Notes: generated from the sequence alone by a model not told the origin. 64,000 nt of DNA from Xanthomonas hortorum pv. cynarae (GCF_002939985.1 NZ_MDFM01000003.1:124001-188000); one strand, 5' to 3'. Positions 9,561 to 19,634 are shown, counted from the stretch's first letter. Numbers and translations are program-made.

Positions 9561-10427
9561 ATGCGCTTGCACACTTCCCGTTGGTTTCGCCCTACCCTTC
9601 TGCTGCTGGGCTCGTTAAGCCTGAGCGCCTGCAGCAGCGTGTTCTACGGCGGCATCAACGCCGCGTCCAGCCGCAGCGGCGTCACCGAACACCGTAACCA
9701 GGTCTTCGACCCGGAACACGGTCTGGCGCTGGACGTCTACCAACCGCGCGGCGCCGTCGATGCGCCGGTGGTGGTGTTTTTCTACGGCGGCACCTGGAAG
9801 CGTGGCGCCCGCGCCAACTATCGCTGGTTCGGCCGCTCGCTGGCCCGCGAGGGCGTGGTGGTGATGGTGGCCGACTATCGAAAGTATCCGCAGGTCCGGC
9901 TGGACGGCTTCATGACCGATGCCGCACAGGCCACCGCCTGGAGCCACCAGCACGCACGCGCCTACGGCGGAGACCCAGCCCGCCTGGCCGTGATGGGCCA
10001 CTCCGCAGGTGCGCACATCGCCGGACTGCTCGCCACCGATCGCCGATGGCTGCAGGCACAGGGCATGCAGCCACGCCAACTCTGCGGTTTCGTCGGCCTC
10101 GCAGGCCCTTACGACTTCTCGCCGATGACCGACCCTGAATTGATCCAGATCTTCGGCACTTCACCTGCCGAACAGGAAGCCTCACAACCCATTCGTCATG
10201 TGGATGGGGACGAGCCGCCGATGTTGCTGCTGCACGGCGATGCCGACCACGTGGTGGAACCGCGTAACAGCACGGTTCTCGCAGCAGCCGAACAACAGGC
10301 AGGTGTCCAGGCGCACCGCATTTTTTATCCAGGAATGGGCCATATGCGTTTGGTGCTGTCACTCCGCAAGGACTCGCAAGTGATGCGCGACACGTTGCAG
10401 TTCCTGCGGCAGTGTCGCGCGCCCTGA
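9561..10427 (+). CDS. Alpha/beta hydrolase lipoprotein (carboxylesterase-like)
   Basis: 288 aa. The N-terminus has basic residues, a hydrophobic core and a lipobox ending L-S-A-C (about residues 20-23), so it is probably a lipoprotein. The body is an alpha/beta hydrolase of the esterase/BD-FAE type: F-F-Y-G-G-T-W is the oxyanion-hole region, G-H-S-A-G-A holds the nucleophilic serine, H-G-D-A-D supplies the acid and G-M-G-H the histidine. Substrate unknown. The ATG at 9561 was chosen because it directly precedes the signal peptide; no strong ribosome binding site is visible. Confidence 0.82.
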   Translation: MRLHTSRWFRPTLLLLGSLSLSACSSVFYGGINAASSRSGVTEHRNQVFDPEHGLALDVYQPRGAVDAPVVVFFYGGTWKRGARANYRWFGRSLAREGVVVMVADYRKYPQVRLDGFMTDAAQATAWSHQHARAYGGDPARLAVMGHSAGAHIAGLLATDRRWLQAQGMQPRQLCGFVGLAGPYDFSPMTDPELIQIFGTSPAEQEASQPIRHVDGDEPPMLLLHGDADHVVEPRNSTVLAAAEQQAGVQAHRIFYPGMGHMRLVLSLRKDSQVMRDTLQFLRQCRAP

Positions 10428-10565
10428 GGTCTGGACGTGCGCGCGCAGGTGGTTGCGCGCGGGATTGGACGTCGGGATTGGGGAGTCGCAAACCAGACGA
10501 ATGGCGGCAAGCAAAGTGATCTCTAGCTTGCCGCAGCATTACGGCTCGCCAAGCCGCTGCCAGCA

Positions 10566-11264
10566 TTACTCTGGGGACTTGCGTCCCATCAGCTCGAACG
10601 GGCCGGCCTTTTTCAGCGCCGCCTGATACGCCGGACGCGCTTCGATCCGCTCCAGAAACGCGCGCAAACGCGGATAATTTTCAAACCCGCCGCCACGCGC
10701 CGCGGCGGCCTGCACCGGAAAGCTCATCTGGATGTCGGCCGCAGTAAAGCGCTCACCGGCGAACCAGTTGCTGGCCTGCAGGGATTGCTCCATCCAATCC
10801 AGATGCAGCTTGAGTTGCGGGCTGACGAAGCCCGACATCGCCTTGTCCGCAATCGCGCGTGCAATGGGCTTGACGAAAAACGGCATCGGCGCACTGCGAA
10901 TGCGCGCGAAGATCAGCGTCATCAACAATGGCGGCATCGCCGAGCCTTCGGCGTAATGCATCCAGTAGCGAAACTGCATGCGCTCCGGCGAATCCTGCGG
11001 ACGCGGCGATGGCGACAGGGCGCATTCGGTGTCGTAGCGTTCGGTCAGGTACTCCATGATCGCGCCGGACTCGGCCACGGTCAGATCGCCATCCACAATC
11101 AGCGGCGATTTGCCCAGCGGATGGATCGCACGCAATGCGGCAGGCGCCAGCATGGTCTTGGGGTCGCGCTCATGCCGCACGATCTGGTACGGCAGCGCCA
11201 TTTCTTCCAGCAGCCACAGCACGCGCTGGGAACGGGAATTATTGAGATGGTGGACAGTGATCAT
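10566..11264 (-). CDS. Glutathione S-transferase family protein
   Basis: 232 aa. An N-terminal thioredoxin-like domain begins M-I-T-V-H-H-L-N-N-S-R-S-Q-R-V-L-W, with the conserved H-P-L-G-K-S-P and a V-A-E-S-G-A-I-M-E-Y segment that binds glutathione, followed by an all-helical C-terminal domain containing F-T-A-A-D-I. The N-N-S-R-S-Q-R start suggests catalytic Ser rather than Tyr. Substrate unknown. The ATG at 11264 fits the family; an upstream in-frame start adds nine atypical residues. Convergent with the esterase gene. Confidence 0.88.
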   Translation of the reverse strand: MITVHHLNNSRSQRVLWLLEEMALPYQIVRHERDPKTMLAPAALRAIHPLGKSPLIVDGDLTVAESGAIMEYLTERYDTECALSPSPRPQDSPERMQFRYWMHYAEGSAMPPLLMTLIFARIRSAPMPFFVKPIARAIADKAMSGFVSPQLKLHLDWMEQSLQASNWFAGERFTAADIQMSFPVQAAAARGGGFENYPRLRAFLERIEARPAYQAALKKAGPFELMGRKSPE

Positions 11265-11385
11265 GAGAAGGGCTGCGCGCGGAAAGCGCACATCCTACCC
11301 ATCCATGCGTCGTCGCCGCGCTCACTCGCGCCTGCAGTCACCGCGCTGCTGACGATGTAAGCGCATTGCTCAAACGACGCCCAAT

Positions 11386-11420
11386 AAAAAACGCCGGTCG
11401 CTTGCGCGACCGGCGTTTTT
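11386..11420. terminator. Bidirectional intrinsic terminator
   Basis: A run of A, the stem ACGCCGGTCGC / GCGACCGGCGT with a TTGC-type loop, and a run of T: symmetric, so it works on both strands. It lies about 25 bp beyond the stop of the cold-shock gene on the minus strand. Confidence 0.85.
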
Positions 11421-11444
11421 GGCAACCTTACGGTTGCAGACGGA

Positions 11445-11654
11445 TTAGACCGCCTGCACCTGGTCAGCCTGCATGCCCTTCTGGCCCTGCACGGCGACGA
11501 AGGTGACCTTCTGGCCTTCCTGCAGCGACTTGAAGCCGGTGCCCTGGATGGCACGGAAGTGCACGAACAGGTCCGGGCCGCTTTCCGGGGTGATGAAGCC
11601 GAAGCCCTTGGCATCATTGAACCACTTCACGGTACCGCTCTGACGATCTGACAT
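11445..11654 (-). CDS. cspA: Cold-shock protein, CspA family
   Basis: 69-aa single OB-fold nucleic-acid-binding protein. RNP1 (K-G-F-G-F-I) and RNP2 (D-L-F-V-H-F) motifs are present, with the usual G-T-V-K-W-F-N start. In RNP2 a Phe follows His. It likely acts as an RNA chaperone. A long stretch free of coding signal upstream (11655 to about 11860) probably holds a long 5' leader, as in cspA-type genes whose leader responds to temperature; that regulation is inferred. A strong terminator follows. Confidence 0.95.
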   Translation of the reverse strand: MSDRQSGTVKWFNDAKGFGFITPESGPDLFVHFRAIQGTGFKSLQEGQKVTFVAVQGQKGMQADQVQAV

Positions 11655-11921
11655 TTACAAACTCCTGAACTATAGATGGATAAATCGCAGCGTCCGAAAA
11701 GCCGGAGCTGAGACTGAGTTGCAGGCGTTGGTAAAGCGGAACGATGAAGCGAGATCTGTAACGATCCGGCTGCATCAGGCCACGATTCACGGTGACCCTT
11801 GCAAACACAGTGCGTGCACAATACTCGCGATTCCGATAAAAAGCGACACCCCGCGTCAAAATTTTTACTATCGGGCCAAATCCGACCGCATGTCAGGTCC
11901 CTTCCCTATCGATATCACCTT

Positions 11922-12401
11922 ATGAATACGCCTAGTACGCCAACCCAGGCGCAGATCTGGGTCGATGCTGATGCCTGTCCTGCCGTGGTCCGCGACATTT
12001 TGTTTAGAGCTGCCGTGCGCACCGGCACCGCAGTGACCCTGGTCGCCAATCATTTCCTGCCCACGCCACGCCTGGCGCATGTGCGCGCCGTCCAGGTTCC
12101 GGGCGGACCGGACGCGGCCGATGATGCCATTGCCGAACGGGTTGCCGCCGGCGATCTTGTCGTCACGCAGGAAATTCCATTGGCCGCCCGTGTCCTGGAG
12201 CAAGGCGCGACCGCCATCAGCGCGCGCGGCGAGCCATTCACCGACAACTCCATCAAGGAGCGCCTGTCGGTACGCAGCTTTTTGGAAGAACTGCGCGGTG
12301 CCGGCGTCGCCACCGGTGGGCCGCCTGCGCTGCATGCACGCGACCGCCAGGCATTTGCTGCGCAACTGGACCGCTGGCTGGCCGCGCATCCGCGCACCTA
12401 G
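11922..12401 (+). CDS. YaiI/YqxD family protein (UPF0178, DUF188)
   Basis: 159 aa. The family signature I-W-V-D-A-D-A-C-P near the N-terminus, the internal [11 protein letters not shown] box and the [10 protein letters not shown] segment identify UPF0178, a group with a PIN/NYN-like nuclease fold and no settled function. The ATG at 11922 begins just before the conserved core; upstream in-frame residues cover the cold-shock leader region on the other strand and are not conserved-looking. Confidence 0.85.
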   Translation: MNTPSTPTQAQIWVDADACPAVVRDILFRAAVRTGTAVTLVANHFLPTPRLAHVRAVQVPGGPDAADDAIAERVAAGDLVVTQEIPLAARVLEQGATAISARGEPFTDNSIKERLSVRSFLEELRGAGVATGGPPALHARDRQAFAAQLDRWLAAHPRT

Positions 12402-12462
12402 CGCAGCACGCCGGCCTTGCAGCGGCGGCGTATCATGAGCGCCCTTTGCAACCGGCATCCTG

Positions 12463-13011
12463 ATGGCTCTTACCGCCACCGTCCGCAGGGCGGAACTTCA
12501 GATCAGCGACATGGACCGTGGCTATTACACCAACCATTCGCTGACCCTGGCCCAGCACCCCTCCGAAACCGACGAGCGCCTGATGGTGCGGCTGCTGGCG
12601 TTCGCGCTGTTTGCCGACGACCGTCTGGAGTTCGGCCGCGGGCTGAGCAACGACGACGAGCCCGACCTATGGCGGCGCGATTACACCGGCGACCCGGATC
12701 TGTGGATCGACCTCGGCCAGCCGGACGAAAGCCGCGTGCGCAAGGCCTGCAATCGCTCGCGTGAGGCAGTGGTGATCGGCTACGGCGGCCAGGCCACCGA
12801 AACCTGGTGGAAGAAGCAGGCCAATGCGCTCGGCCGACAACGCAACCTGCGCGTGCTGGAACTCGATTCGCAGGCCACCGAGGCGCTTGGCGCCCTGATC
12901 CAGCGCGGCATGCGCTTCGATGTGATCATCCAGGACGGCGAGGTGCAGATGCTGGCCGACCACGGCAGCGTCACCCTGACTCCGATGGTGCGGCAAGCCC
13001 CGGCCGAATGA
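12463..13011 (+). CDS. yaeQ: YaeQ family protein
   Basis: 182 aa, cytosolic. Starts M-A-L-T-A-T-V-R-R-A-E-L-Q-I-S-D-M-D-R and contains the L-W-I-D-L-G-Q-P-D block and the Y-G-G-Q segment of the YaeQ family, a PD-(D/E)XK nuclease-like fold with unclear function. Its stop overlaps the start of the next gene by four bases, so the two are probably co-translated. Confidence 0.9.
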   Translation: MALTATVRRAELQISDMDRGYYTNHSLTLAQHPSETDERLMVRLLAFALFADDRLEFGRGLSNDDEPDLWRRDYTGDPDLWIDLGQPDESRVRKACNRSREAVVIGYGGQATETWWKKQANALGRQRNLRVLELDSQATEALGALIQRGMRFDVIIQDGEVQMLADHGSVTLTPMVRQAPAE

Positions 13012-14189
13012 GCACGCGTTACGACGTGCTGGTCATCGGTGCCGGCGCGGCTGGACTGATGAGCGCCTTCACCGCCGGCCGACGTGGCCGCCAGGTGCTG
13101 GTGATCGACCACGCCAACAAGGTCGGCAAGAAGATCCTGATGTCCGGTGGCGGGCGCTGCAACTTCACCAATACCGGCACCACGCCCGGCAATTTTTTGT
13201 CGGCCAATCGCCACTTCTGCAAGTCTGCGTTGGCCCGCTACAGCCCTGCGGATTTCGTGGAGATGGTCGAGCGCCACGGTATCGCCTATCACGAGAAAGA
13301 GCTGGGCCAGCTGTTCTGCGATATCTCGTCCAAGCAGATCGTGCGCATGTTGCTGGACGAATGCGACGCGGCGAGCGTGCAGGTGCGTACCGATTGCCAG
13401 GTGCTCTCGGTCCAGCGTGGCAGCGAAGGCTTCAGTGCCGAAACCAGCCAGGGACGCGTGCAGGCGCAATCGCTGATCGTGGCCACCGGCGGGCTGTCGA
13501 TTCCGAGCATGGGCGCCAGCGGCTTCGGCTATACGCTGGCCAAACAGTTTGGCCACGAGCTGCTGCCGACACGCGCCGGGCTGGTTCCGCTGACGCTGAG
13601 TGGCAAGCATCAGGAGCGGCTGCAGGAGTTGTCCGGGCTGGCCTTGCCGATTGAGGCGCACTGCAACGGGGTCAGCTTCCGCAACTTCATGCTGCTCACC
13701 CACCGCGGCGTCAGTGGCCCGGCGATCCTGCAGATCTCCTCGTATTGGCAGCCCGGCGATGATCTGCGCCTGGACCTGCTGCCCGGGCAGGATGCTGCAG
13801 CATGGTTGCGCGAACAAAAAAATCAACGCGGCGCCACCGAACTGCGCAATGTACTGGCCGATGTGCTGCCGCGACGCTTTGCGCAGCGCCTGTGCGAAGT
13901 GTGGCTGCCGGACAAGCCGGTGCGTCAGCTCGATCCGCCGCAACTGCAGAGCGCGGCCGACCTGCTCGGCGCATTTCCGCTGGCCGCCAGCGGAACCGAA
14001 GGCTACCGTACCGCTGAAGTAACGCTCGGCGGTGTCGATACCAACCAGGTCTCCAGTGCATCCATGGAGTCGCGTCTGGTGGCCGGCTTGTATTTCGTCG
14101 GCGAGGTGCTGGATGTAACGGGATGGTTGGGCGGCTACAACTTTCAGTGGGCATGGGCATCCGGTCACGCCGCAGGAAGCGTCGCTTAA
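13008..14189 (+). CDS. HI0933-family (YhiN-like) FAD-dependent oxidoreductase
   Basis: 393 aa flavoprotein. The N-terminal dinucleotide-binding motif is V-I-G-A-G-A-A-G-L, followed by the family box G-K-K-I-L-M-S-G-G-G-R-C-N-F-T-N and a C-terminal G-W-L-G-G-Y-N-F-Q-W-A-W-A-S-G segment that completes the FAD site. The biochemical role of this family is unsettled. It starts inside the yaeQ stop (ATGA), which fixes the start codon at 13008 and suggests an operon. Confidence 0.9.
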   Translation: MSTRYDVLVIGAGAAGLMSAFTAGRRGRQVLVIDHANKVGKKILMSGGGRCNFTNTGTTPGNFLSANRHFCKSALARYSPADFVEMVERHGIAYHEKELGQLFCDISSKQIVRMLLDECDAASVQVRTDCQVLSVQRGSEGFSAETSQGRVQAQSLIVATGGLSIPSMGASGFGYTLAKQFGHELLPTRAGLVPLTLSGKHQERLQELSGLALPIEAHCNGVSFRNFMLLTHRGVSGPAILQISSYWQPGDDLRLDLLPGQDAAAWLREQKNQRGATELRNVLADVLPRRFAQRLCEVWLPDKPVRQLDPPQLQSAADLLGAFPLAASGTEGYRTAEVTLGGVDTNQVSSASMESRLVAGLYFVGEVLDVTGWLGGYNFQWAWASGHAAGSVA

Positions 14190-14306
14190 GCCTATGCTGG
14201 GTGATAGAAACGTGGACCAAGTCTCACCCCGGATGCGGGCTTGTCCACACACATGGACGCCTCCCACCCCCTTCGTGTATTTAGAGCCGTCTCCAGGAAG
14301 CCGCGC

Positions 14307-16376
14307 ATGCAGAAAGATAAAGATCTCACCCTCCGCCTGATGATCGTCGACGACAGTGTGGAGAGCGCGGAGGCGATCGTGACCGCATTGCGCAACGGCG
14401 GCATTGCAGTGCGTCCATCGCGGCCGCAGACCCTGGAAGACCTCGCCAGCATGTTGTCCGGCCAGATCGATCTGGCCCTGCATGGCCAGGCGCTGCAGAT
14501 TCCGATGAACGCGCTGCAGCAGCAGATCGCGAGCAGCGGCAAGGACATTCCGATCATTCTGCTGGCCGAACGGATCGAAGAAAACGCGTTGGTCGAGGCT
14601 GCTTCGCACGGCATTCGCGCGCTCGTGCTGCGGCATCGTCCGGAGCATCTGCTGGCACTGGTGCGTTCGGAATGGGCCGATCTGCAAGCCCGGCGCGGAC
14701 TGCGCCGCATCGAAGCGCAGATGCGCGAAACCGAGCGGCGGTGCGATGCCTTGATCGCGTCTTCGCGCGACCCCATCGCCTACGTGCACGAGGGCATGCA
14801 TATCCGTGCCAACGAGGCGTATCTGGAGATATTCGGCTTCGAGTCGTTCGAGGATGTCGAGGGCGTGTCGTTGCTGGACATGATCGCCGCGCAATACGTC
14901 GACGATTTCAAGCAATTGCTCAAGTCACTGTCCAAGGGCGAACCGCCGCCGGCGCAATACAAGGTCGACGCGCGCCGACTGGAAGGCGACACCTTTCCGG
15001 CGACGATGGAATTTGCCACCGCCACGTATGAAGGCGAGCCGTGCATCCAGGTGGTGTTCCGCCGCCGCGAGGAATTCGACCCGGAACTGGCACGCGAGGT
15101 CGAAGATCTGCGCCAGCGCGATCAGGTCACCGGCCTGCTCAACCGGCCGACCTTCATGGTCGCGCTGGAACAGGCGGTGGCACGGGCCGGTCGCAGCGAA
15201 GGCCAATCCGGCTTCCTGCTGATCGAGCCGGACCATTACGCGCGGCTATTGCCCGAAATCGGCCTGGATTCGGCCGACGCGTTGATCGCCGCCCTGGCCG
15301 CGCACGTGGCCAGCGTGCTGGATGACAGCGTGGTGGCGGCGCGCTTCGGCGAGCACAGCTTTGCGTTGCTGATGGACGGCAACTACGCGCGCACCCACGC
15401 ATTGGCAGAAATGGTGCGCGATGCGTTCGCGCAGCATGTCTTCAGCATCGGCGCGCGCTCGGCCACGGTCACGGTGAGCATTGGCGGGGTGCAGATCGGC
15501 GAAAAGATCGCCAGCATCGGCCAGGTGCTCAATCGCGGCACCGAGGCGGTACGCACCACTGCCGAGCTCGGCGGCAATGCGGTCAGCATCTATGACCCGG
15601 CCGCCTCTGATCGCGCCGAAGAAGAACGCATCGAACGTTGGGTAGAACAGCTGCGCGAAGCACTGGTCGGCGATGGCTTCTCGCTGCACTACCAGCCTGT
15701 TCTCAACCTGCAGGGCGAACCGGTGGAGTTGTACCAGGCGTTTCTGCGGCTGGAACGCAATGGCGAAATCATGTCGCCGAACGCGTTTATCGCCATCGCC
15801 GAAGAGCACGACCTGATCACCGAAATCGACCGCTGGGTGGTGGCGCGCGCGATTCGCCAGCTCGGCGAGCGGCAGCGTGCCGGACACAAGACACACCTGT
15901 TGGTGCGGATCGGACCGAACTCGTTCTCCGACCCACAGATGATCGACACCATCCGCGAGCAATTGGCGGTGTATGGCGTGCCCGGCGAGCGGCTGTGGCT
16001 GCAGACGCCGGAATCGAAGGTGTTCACGCATCTGCGCAACGCCCAGCAGTTTCTGGCCTCGCTGTCTTCGATGGGCTGCAAGGTGGGGCTGGAACAATTC
16101 GGTTCGGGCCTGGATTCGTTCCAGTTGCTGGCGCACTTCCAGCCGGCATTTCTCAAGCTGGATCGCGGCATCACCGGCGATGTCGCATCGGCCCGCGAAA
16201 GTCAGGAAAAAATTCGCGAGATCACCTCGCGCGCGCAACCGGCCGGCATCCTCACCGTGGCCGAATTCGTGGCCGATGCGCAGTCGATGAGCAGCTTCTT
16301 CAGTGCCGGCGTGGACTATGTGCAAGGCGACTTCGTCGCACCGACCGGGCCGTTGATGAACTACGAGTTCGGCTGA
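14307..16376 (+). CDS. fimX: FimX-type c-di-GMP effector for type IV pilus function
   Basis: 689 aa with degenerate receiver (about 10-130), PAS (about 140-260), degenerate GGDEF (about 270-420; F-G-E-H-S-F where G-G-D-E-F belongs) and degenerate EAL (about 430-689). The EAL motif is replaced by Q477-A478-F479; in the characterised Xanthomonas FimX this domain binds c-di-GMP without cleaving it and partners PilZ and PilB in type IV pilus assembly. The receiver lacks an obvious phospho-acceptor Asp at strand 3. The ATG at 14307 follows AGGAAG and gives the 689-aa length known for FimX; an ATG 66 bases upstream is less likely. Confidence 0.92.
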   Translation: MQKDKDLTLRLMIVDDSVESAEAIVTALRNGGIAVRPSRPQTLEDLASMLSGQIDLALHGQALQIPMNALQQQIASSGKDIPIILLAERIEENALVEAASHGIRALVLRHRPEHLLALVRSEWADLQARRGLRRIEAQMRETERRCDALIASSRDPIAYVHEGMHIRANEAYLEIFGFESFEDVEGVSLLDMIAAQYVDDFKQLLKSLSKGEPPPAQYKVDARRLEGDTFPATMEFATATYEGEPCIQVVFRRREEFDPELAREVEDLRQRDQVTGLLNRPTFMVALEQAVARAGRSEGQSGFLLIEPDHYARLLPEIGLDSADALIAALAAHVASVLDDSVVAARFGEHSFALLMDGNYARTHALAEMVRDAFAQHVFSIGARSATVTVSIGGVQIGEKIASIGQVLNRGTEAVRTTAELGGNAVSIYDPAASDRAEEERIERWVEQLREALVGDGFSLHYQPVLNLQGEPVELYQAFLRLERNGEIMSPNAFIAIAEEHDLITEIDRWVVARAIRQLGERQRAGHKTHLLVRIGPNSFSDPQMIDTIREQLAVYGVPGERLWLQTPESKVFTHLRNAQQFLASLSSMGCKVGLEQFGSGLDSFQLLAHFQPAFLKLDRGITGDVASARESQEKIREITSRAQPAGILTVAEFVADAQSMSSFFSAGVDYVQGDFVAPTGPLMNYEFG

Positions 16377-16421
16377 GGCCTTGCCGAGGCAAGCGAAAGA
16401 CCAACGATCAAAGCTAGGTGA

Positions 16422-16724
16422 GTCGAGGGCGCGGTGCCCTCACCGTTCGCGGGACACGCCGTGAACCCGTCCATGGGGGCTCGGTAGCGGCATCCATGCC
16501 GCCACACGGTCCCGCAATCGGTGAGGACACCGCACCAGACAGTTTGCTGCCGCTTGAAAACATGCACACCGACCATCTCGACTGGTCCTTGCCCGCCCCA
16601 CCGTCGCGGGACCTTACGCGGCATGGATGCCGCGTAAGAGCCTACAGGGACGTACTTGCGGCGTGTCCCGCGATGGTGGGCGGGCAAGGGCCCTGCAGCC
16701 AATCAACAGATCAGCCGCTCTACA
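16422..16724. repeat. Dispersed nested-palindrome repeat, copy B
   Basis: Same element and orientation as copy A: GTCGAGGGCGCGGTGCCCTCACCG at the left, a hairpin around GGCGGCATCCATGCCGCC, a middle segment with CATGCACACCGACCATCTC, a second hairpin around GCGGCATGGATGCCGC, then CAGATCAGCCGCTCTAC at the right. It occupies most of the 402-bp gap between fimX and htpX; no gene is seen in the gap. Confidence 0.8.
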
Positions 16725-16778
16725 ACCGATCTATCCGCGCTGACCAGCCACTTCAAGACAATCGACAGCAGTGCCGCC

Positions 16779-17657
16779 TTATCGCGCAGTACCGTTCGCG
16801 GCACGCAGCGCAGCGATGCGTTCGGTCAGCGGCGGATGGCTCAGGAACAGACGACGCAAGCCGTCGCCTACACCGCCGGAGATCCCGAACGCCTGCACCT
16901 GCGAGGGCAAGGTGTTCTGGCCGTGATTGAGCGACAAGCGCTCCAGCGCGGCGATCATCTTGCTGCGCCCTGCCAGCTGCGCACCACCGGCATCGGCACG
17001 AAACTCGCGACGGCGCGAAAACCACATTGCGATCATGGTCGCGAACAAACCGAATACCATCTCCAGCGCGAACACGATGATGTAATACGCAAAACCGCGG
17101 CCACCTTCGCGATTGCTGGAGATGGCGCCGTCGATGACACCGCCGACCACACGCGCCAGCACGATCACGAAGGTATTGAGCACGCCTTGCAGCAGCGCCA
17201 TGGTGACCATATCGCCGTTGGCGACGTGCGCGATTTCATGGCCCAACACCGCTTCGGCCTCGTCCTGGCTCATGTTCTGCAGCAAGCCGGTGGACACCGC
17301 CACCAAGGCATTGTTGCGATTGGCGCCAGTGGCGAAGGCGTTGATCTCCGGGCCGTCGTAGACCGCCACCTCCGGCATGCCGATGCCGGCCGCCTGCGCC
17401 TGGCGACGCACGGTCTCCAGCAGCCAGCGCTCGGTCGGCGTGCGCGGCTCGGTGATGACATGGGCGCCGGTGCTGCGCTTGGCCATGAACTTGGACAGCA
17501 GCAAAGAAACGAGCGACCCACCAAAACCGAACACGGCCGCCATCACCAACAAGCCGCTCATCTGCGCGGGATTGACGCCCAGCACGGACATGACGATGCC
17601 GGCCAGCATCAGCACCGCAAAATTGGTCAGCAGAAACAGGAAAATGCGGTTGAACAT
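16779..17657 (-). CDS. htpX: Membrane zinc protease HtpX
   Basis: 292-aa integral inner-membrane M48 metalloprotease that degrades damaged membrane proteins. Two transmembrane segments lie at the N-terminus (about 5-25 and 35-55) and two after the active site. The zinc motif is H-E-I-A-H in [12 protein letters not shown], with a downstream E-F-R-A-D-A providing the third ligand. Length matches the family. The ATG at 17657 directly precedes the first membrane helix. Divergent from gluQ. Confidence 0.95.
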   Translation of the reverse strand: MFNRIFLFLLTNFAVLMLAGIVMSVLGVNPAQMSGLLVMAAVFGFGGSLVSLLLSKFMAKRSTGAHVITEPRTPTERWLLETVRRQAQAAGIGMPEVAVYDGPEINAFATGANRNNALVAVSTGLLQNMSQDEAEAVLGHEIAHVANGDMVTMALLQGVLNTFVIVLARVVGGVIDGAISSNREGGRGFAYYIIVFALEMVFGLFATMIAMWFSRRREFRADAGGAQLAGRSKMIAALERLSLNHGQNTLPSQVQAFGISGGVGDGLRRLFLSHPPLTERIAALRAANGTAR

Positions 17658-17755
17658 GGCGCGATGACTCCACACATGCGGGAATGAACTGCTGCGGATT
17701 TGCGGCCGCCAGCGCTTGAAATCAAGCAAGCATCTGACCGAAGATTCAGCTGCCC

Positions 17756-18622
17756 ATGTCATCACCCAGCTACCGCGGCCGCTTTGCGCCCTCCCCCACC
17801 GGCCCCCTGCACTTCGGCTCCCTGCTGGCGGCCTTCGGCAGCTGGCTACTCGCGCGGCATGCCGGCGGTGAGTGGTGCGTGCGCATCGAAGACATCGACC
17901 CGCCGCGTGCCGAGCCCGGCGCCACCCAACGCCAGTTGCGCACGTTGGCGGCATTCGGGCTGAGCTCGGACATCCCGGTGATATATCAATCCGATCGCGA
18001 CGCGCAGTACGCCGCGGCTCTGACCACGTTGCTGGAGCCCGGGCTGGCCTTCGAATGCAGCTGCAGCCGCGCCGACCTCGCAGGCATGGGCGGCATCCAC
18101 CATGCCTGTGTAGCGCCGCTGGGTACCCGCCGCGCGGTGCGCCTGCGGGTGCCGCCGCAGGCGCCGGTCGGCTTCGACGACGCACTGCAGGGCCACGTGA
18201 TGCAGGACGTATATGCCGAGGTGGGCGATGTGGTGCTGCGCCGCGCCGATGGCTACTGGGCCTACCAGCTGGCGGTGGTGGTGGACGATGCCGCGCAAAT
18301 CATCACCGATGTGGTGCGTGGCGCGGACCTACTCGACTCCACCCCGCGCCAGCTGCTGCTGCAGCGCGCCCTGGGCCTGCCGCAGCCGCGCTATCTGCAT
18401 CTACCGCTGATCCTGGATGGCGACGGCCGCAAGCTATCCAAGTCGCATGACGCACCCGCACTGGACGATGCCGACCCGCTGCCGGCCCTGCACGCCGCCT
18501 GGGCCGCACTAGGACAGAACGCGGCAGCACTGCCGCGGCATGCTGCAGTCGACACACTGCTGCAACATGCCGTGCAGCATTTTTCGCCTCAACTGCTGCC
18601 CCGCCACCACATCCGAACGTGA
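17756..18622 (+). CDS. gluQ: Glutamyl-Q tRNA(Asp) synthetase
   Basis: 288 aa. A truncated GluRS-like enzyme that attaches glutamate to queuosine at position 34 of tRNA-Asp; it lacks the anticodon-binding domain. The HIGH-like motif is in [11 protein letters not shown], the KMSKS-like motif is K-L-S-K-S, and a zinc site is formed by C-S-C-S-R and H-H-A-C. It complements queG, another queuosine gene, in this window at 28 kb. Confidence 0.93.
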   Translation: MSSPSYRGRFAPSPTGPLHFGSLLAAFGSWLLARHAGGEWCVRIEDIDPPRAEPGATQRQLRTLAAFGLSSDIPVIYQSDRDAQYAAALTTLLEPGLAFECSCSRADLAGMGGIHHACVAPLGTRRAVRLRVPPQAPVGFDDALQGHVMQDVYAEVGDVVLRRADGYWAYQLAVVVDDAAQIITDVVRGADLLDSTPRQLLLQRALGLPQPRYLHLPLILDGDGRKLSKSHDAPALDDADPLPALHAAWAALGQNAAALPRHAAVDTLLQHAVQHFSPQLLPRHHIRT

Positions 18623-18735
18623 CCGAACGCGCATCACAGCGCCTGCGTGACTAGAATTGCGACCCAGCACCGGCAACCGGGCGCGGCGCCAGTGTCCGCG
18701 TCCCACTCGCCTACCATCTGTTCATTGGAGTCGTC

Positions 18736-19476
18736 ATGACATCTCGCGTCGCATTGATCACCGGCGGCACCGGCGGCATTGGCACCGCCATCTGCAAGCG
18801 CCTGGCCGACCAGGGGCACCGGGTCGCCAGCAATTTCCGCAATGCCGAAAAAGCCCGCGCATGGCAGCAGCGCATGCAGGCGCAGGGCTACGAGTTCGCC
18901 CTGTTTCGCGGCGATGTGGCCTCCTCCGAACATGCGCGCGCCTTGGTCGAGGAAGTGGAAACCTCACTCGGGCCGATCGAAATACTGGTCAACAACGCCG
19001 GCATCACCCGCGATACCACCTTCCACCGCATGACCGCCGAGCAGTGGCATGAGGTCATCAATACCAACCTCAATTCGGTCTTCAACGTCACCCGCCCGGT
19101 GATCGAGGGCATGCGCAAGCGCGGCTGGGGGCGGGTGATCCAGATCAGCTCCATCAACGGATTGAAGGGCCAGTACGGGCAGGCCAACTACGCCGCCGCC
19201 AAGGCCGGCATGCACGGCTTCACCATCTCGCTGGCGCGCGAAAACGCGGCATTCGGGGTGACCGTCAACACCGTCTCGCCAGGCTACGTGGCCACCGACA
19301 TGGTGATGGCGGTGCCGGAAGAGGTGCGCGCCAAGATCGTTGCCGACATCCCCACGGGGAGGCTGGGTCGCCCGGAAGAGATCGCCTATGCGGTGGCATT
19401 CCTGGTCGCAGAAGAGGCCGCCTGGATCACCGGATCCAACCTGGATATCAACGGCGGCCATCACATGGGCTGGTAG
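18736..19476 (+). CDS. phaB: Acetoacetyl-CoA reductase (PhaB-type SDR)
   Basis: 246-aa short-chain dehydrogenase/reductase. NADPH-binding T-G-G-T-G-G-I-G at the N-terminus, N-N-A-G-I-T-R-D, and the catalytic S (Q-I-S-S-I-N-G), Y (Y-G-Q-A-N-Y-A-A-A-K) and K are all present. The Q-I-S-S-I-N-G-L-K-G-Q-Y-G-Q run is typical of acetoacetyl-CoA reductases, which make R-3-hydroxybutyryl-CoA for polyhydroxybutyrate. It sits next to phaR, supporting a PHA role, though no PHA synthase gene is nearby. A GGAG ribosome site precedes the ATG. Confidence 0.88.
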   Translation: MTSRVALITGGTGGIGTAICKRLADQGHRVASNFRNAEKARAWQQRMQAQGYEFALFRGDVASSEHARALVEEVETSLGPIEILVNNAGITRDTTFHRMTAEQWHEVINTNLNSVFNVTRPVIEGMRKRGWGRVIQISSINGLKGQYGQANYAAAKAGMHGFTISLARENAAFGVTVNTVSPGYVATDMVMAVPEEVRAKIVADIPTGRLGRPEEIAYAVAFLVAEEAAWITGSNLDINGGHHMGW

Positions 19477-19494
19477 CGTTTGCTGCACCTTCGC

Positions 19495-19542
19495 GCTGCA
19501 GCATGAAATTTCCTTAGAAATCATGCTGCGCAGCATTTTTTT
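19495..19542 (+). terminator. Intrinsic terminator after phaB
   Basis: GCGCTGCAGCATGA pairs with TCATGCTGCGCAGC across an AATTTCCTTAGAAA centre, and a seven-T run follows. It lies about 20 bp after the phaB stop and separates phaB from phaR. Confidence 0.8.
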
Positions 19543-19634
19543 GGTGTCTGCTTAAGAAAATAAGGCCTTTTGCTGTTGCAAGCGCTGTTGCGGTGCGCCA
19601 TCCTGCGCGCACTATCGTTGTGAGTGAACGTTCC

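Noticed and set aside
10438-10490. GGGATTGG-type direct repeats after the esterase gene
   Set aside because: Only short, imperfect similarity to the uup-dbpA inverted repeat; too little to call a repeat element.
12780-14915. 711-codon open frame on the minus strand
   Set aside because: Overlaps yaeQ, the flavoprotein and fimX in antisense; no domain signature.
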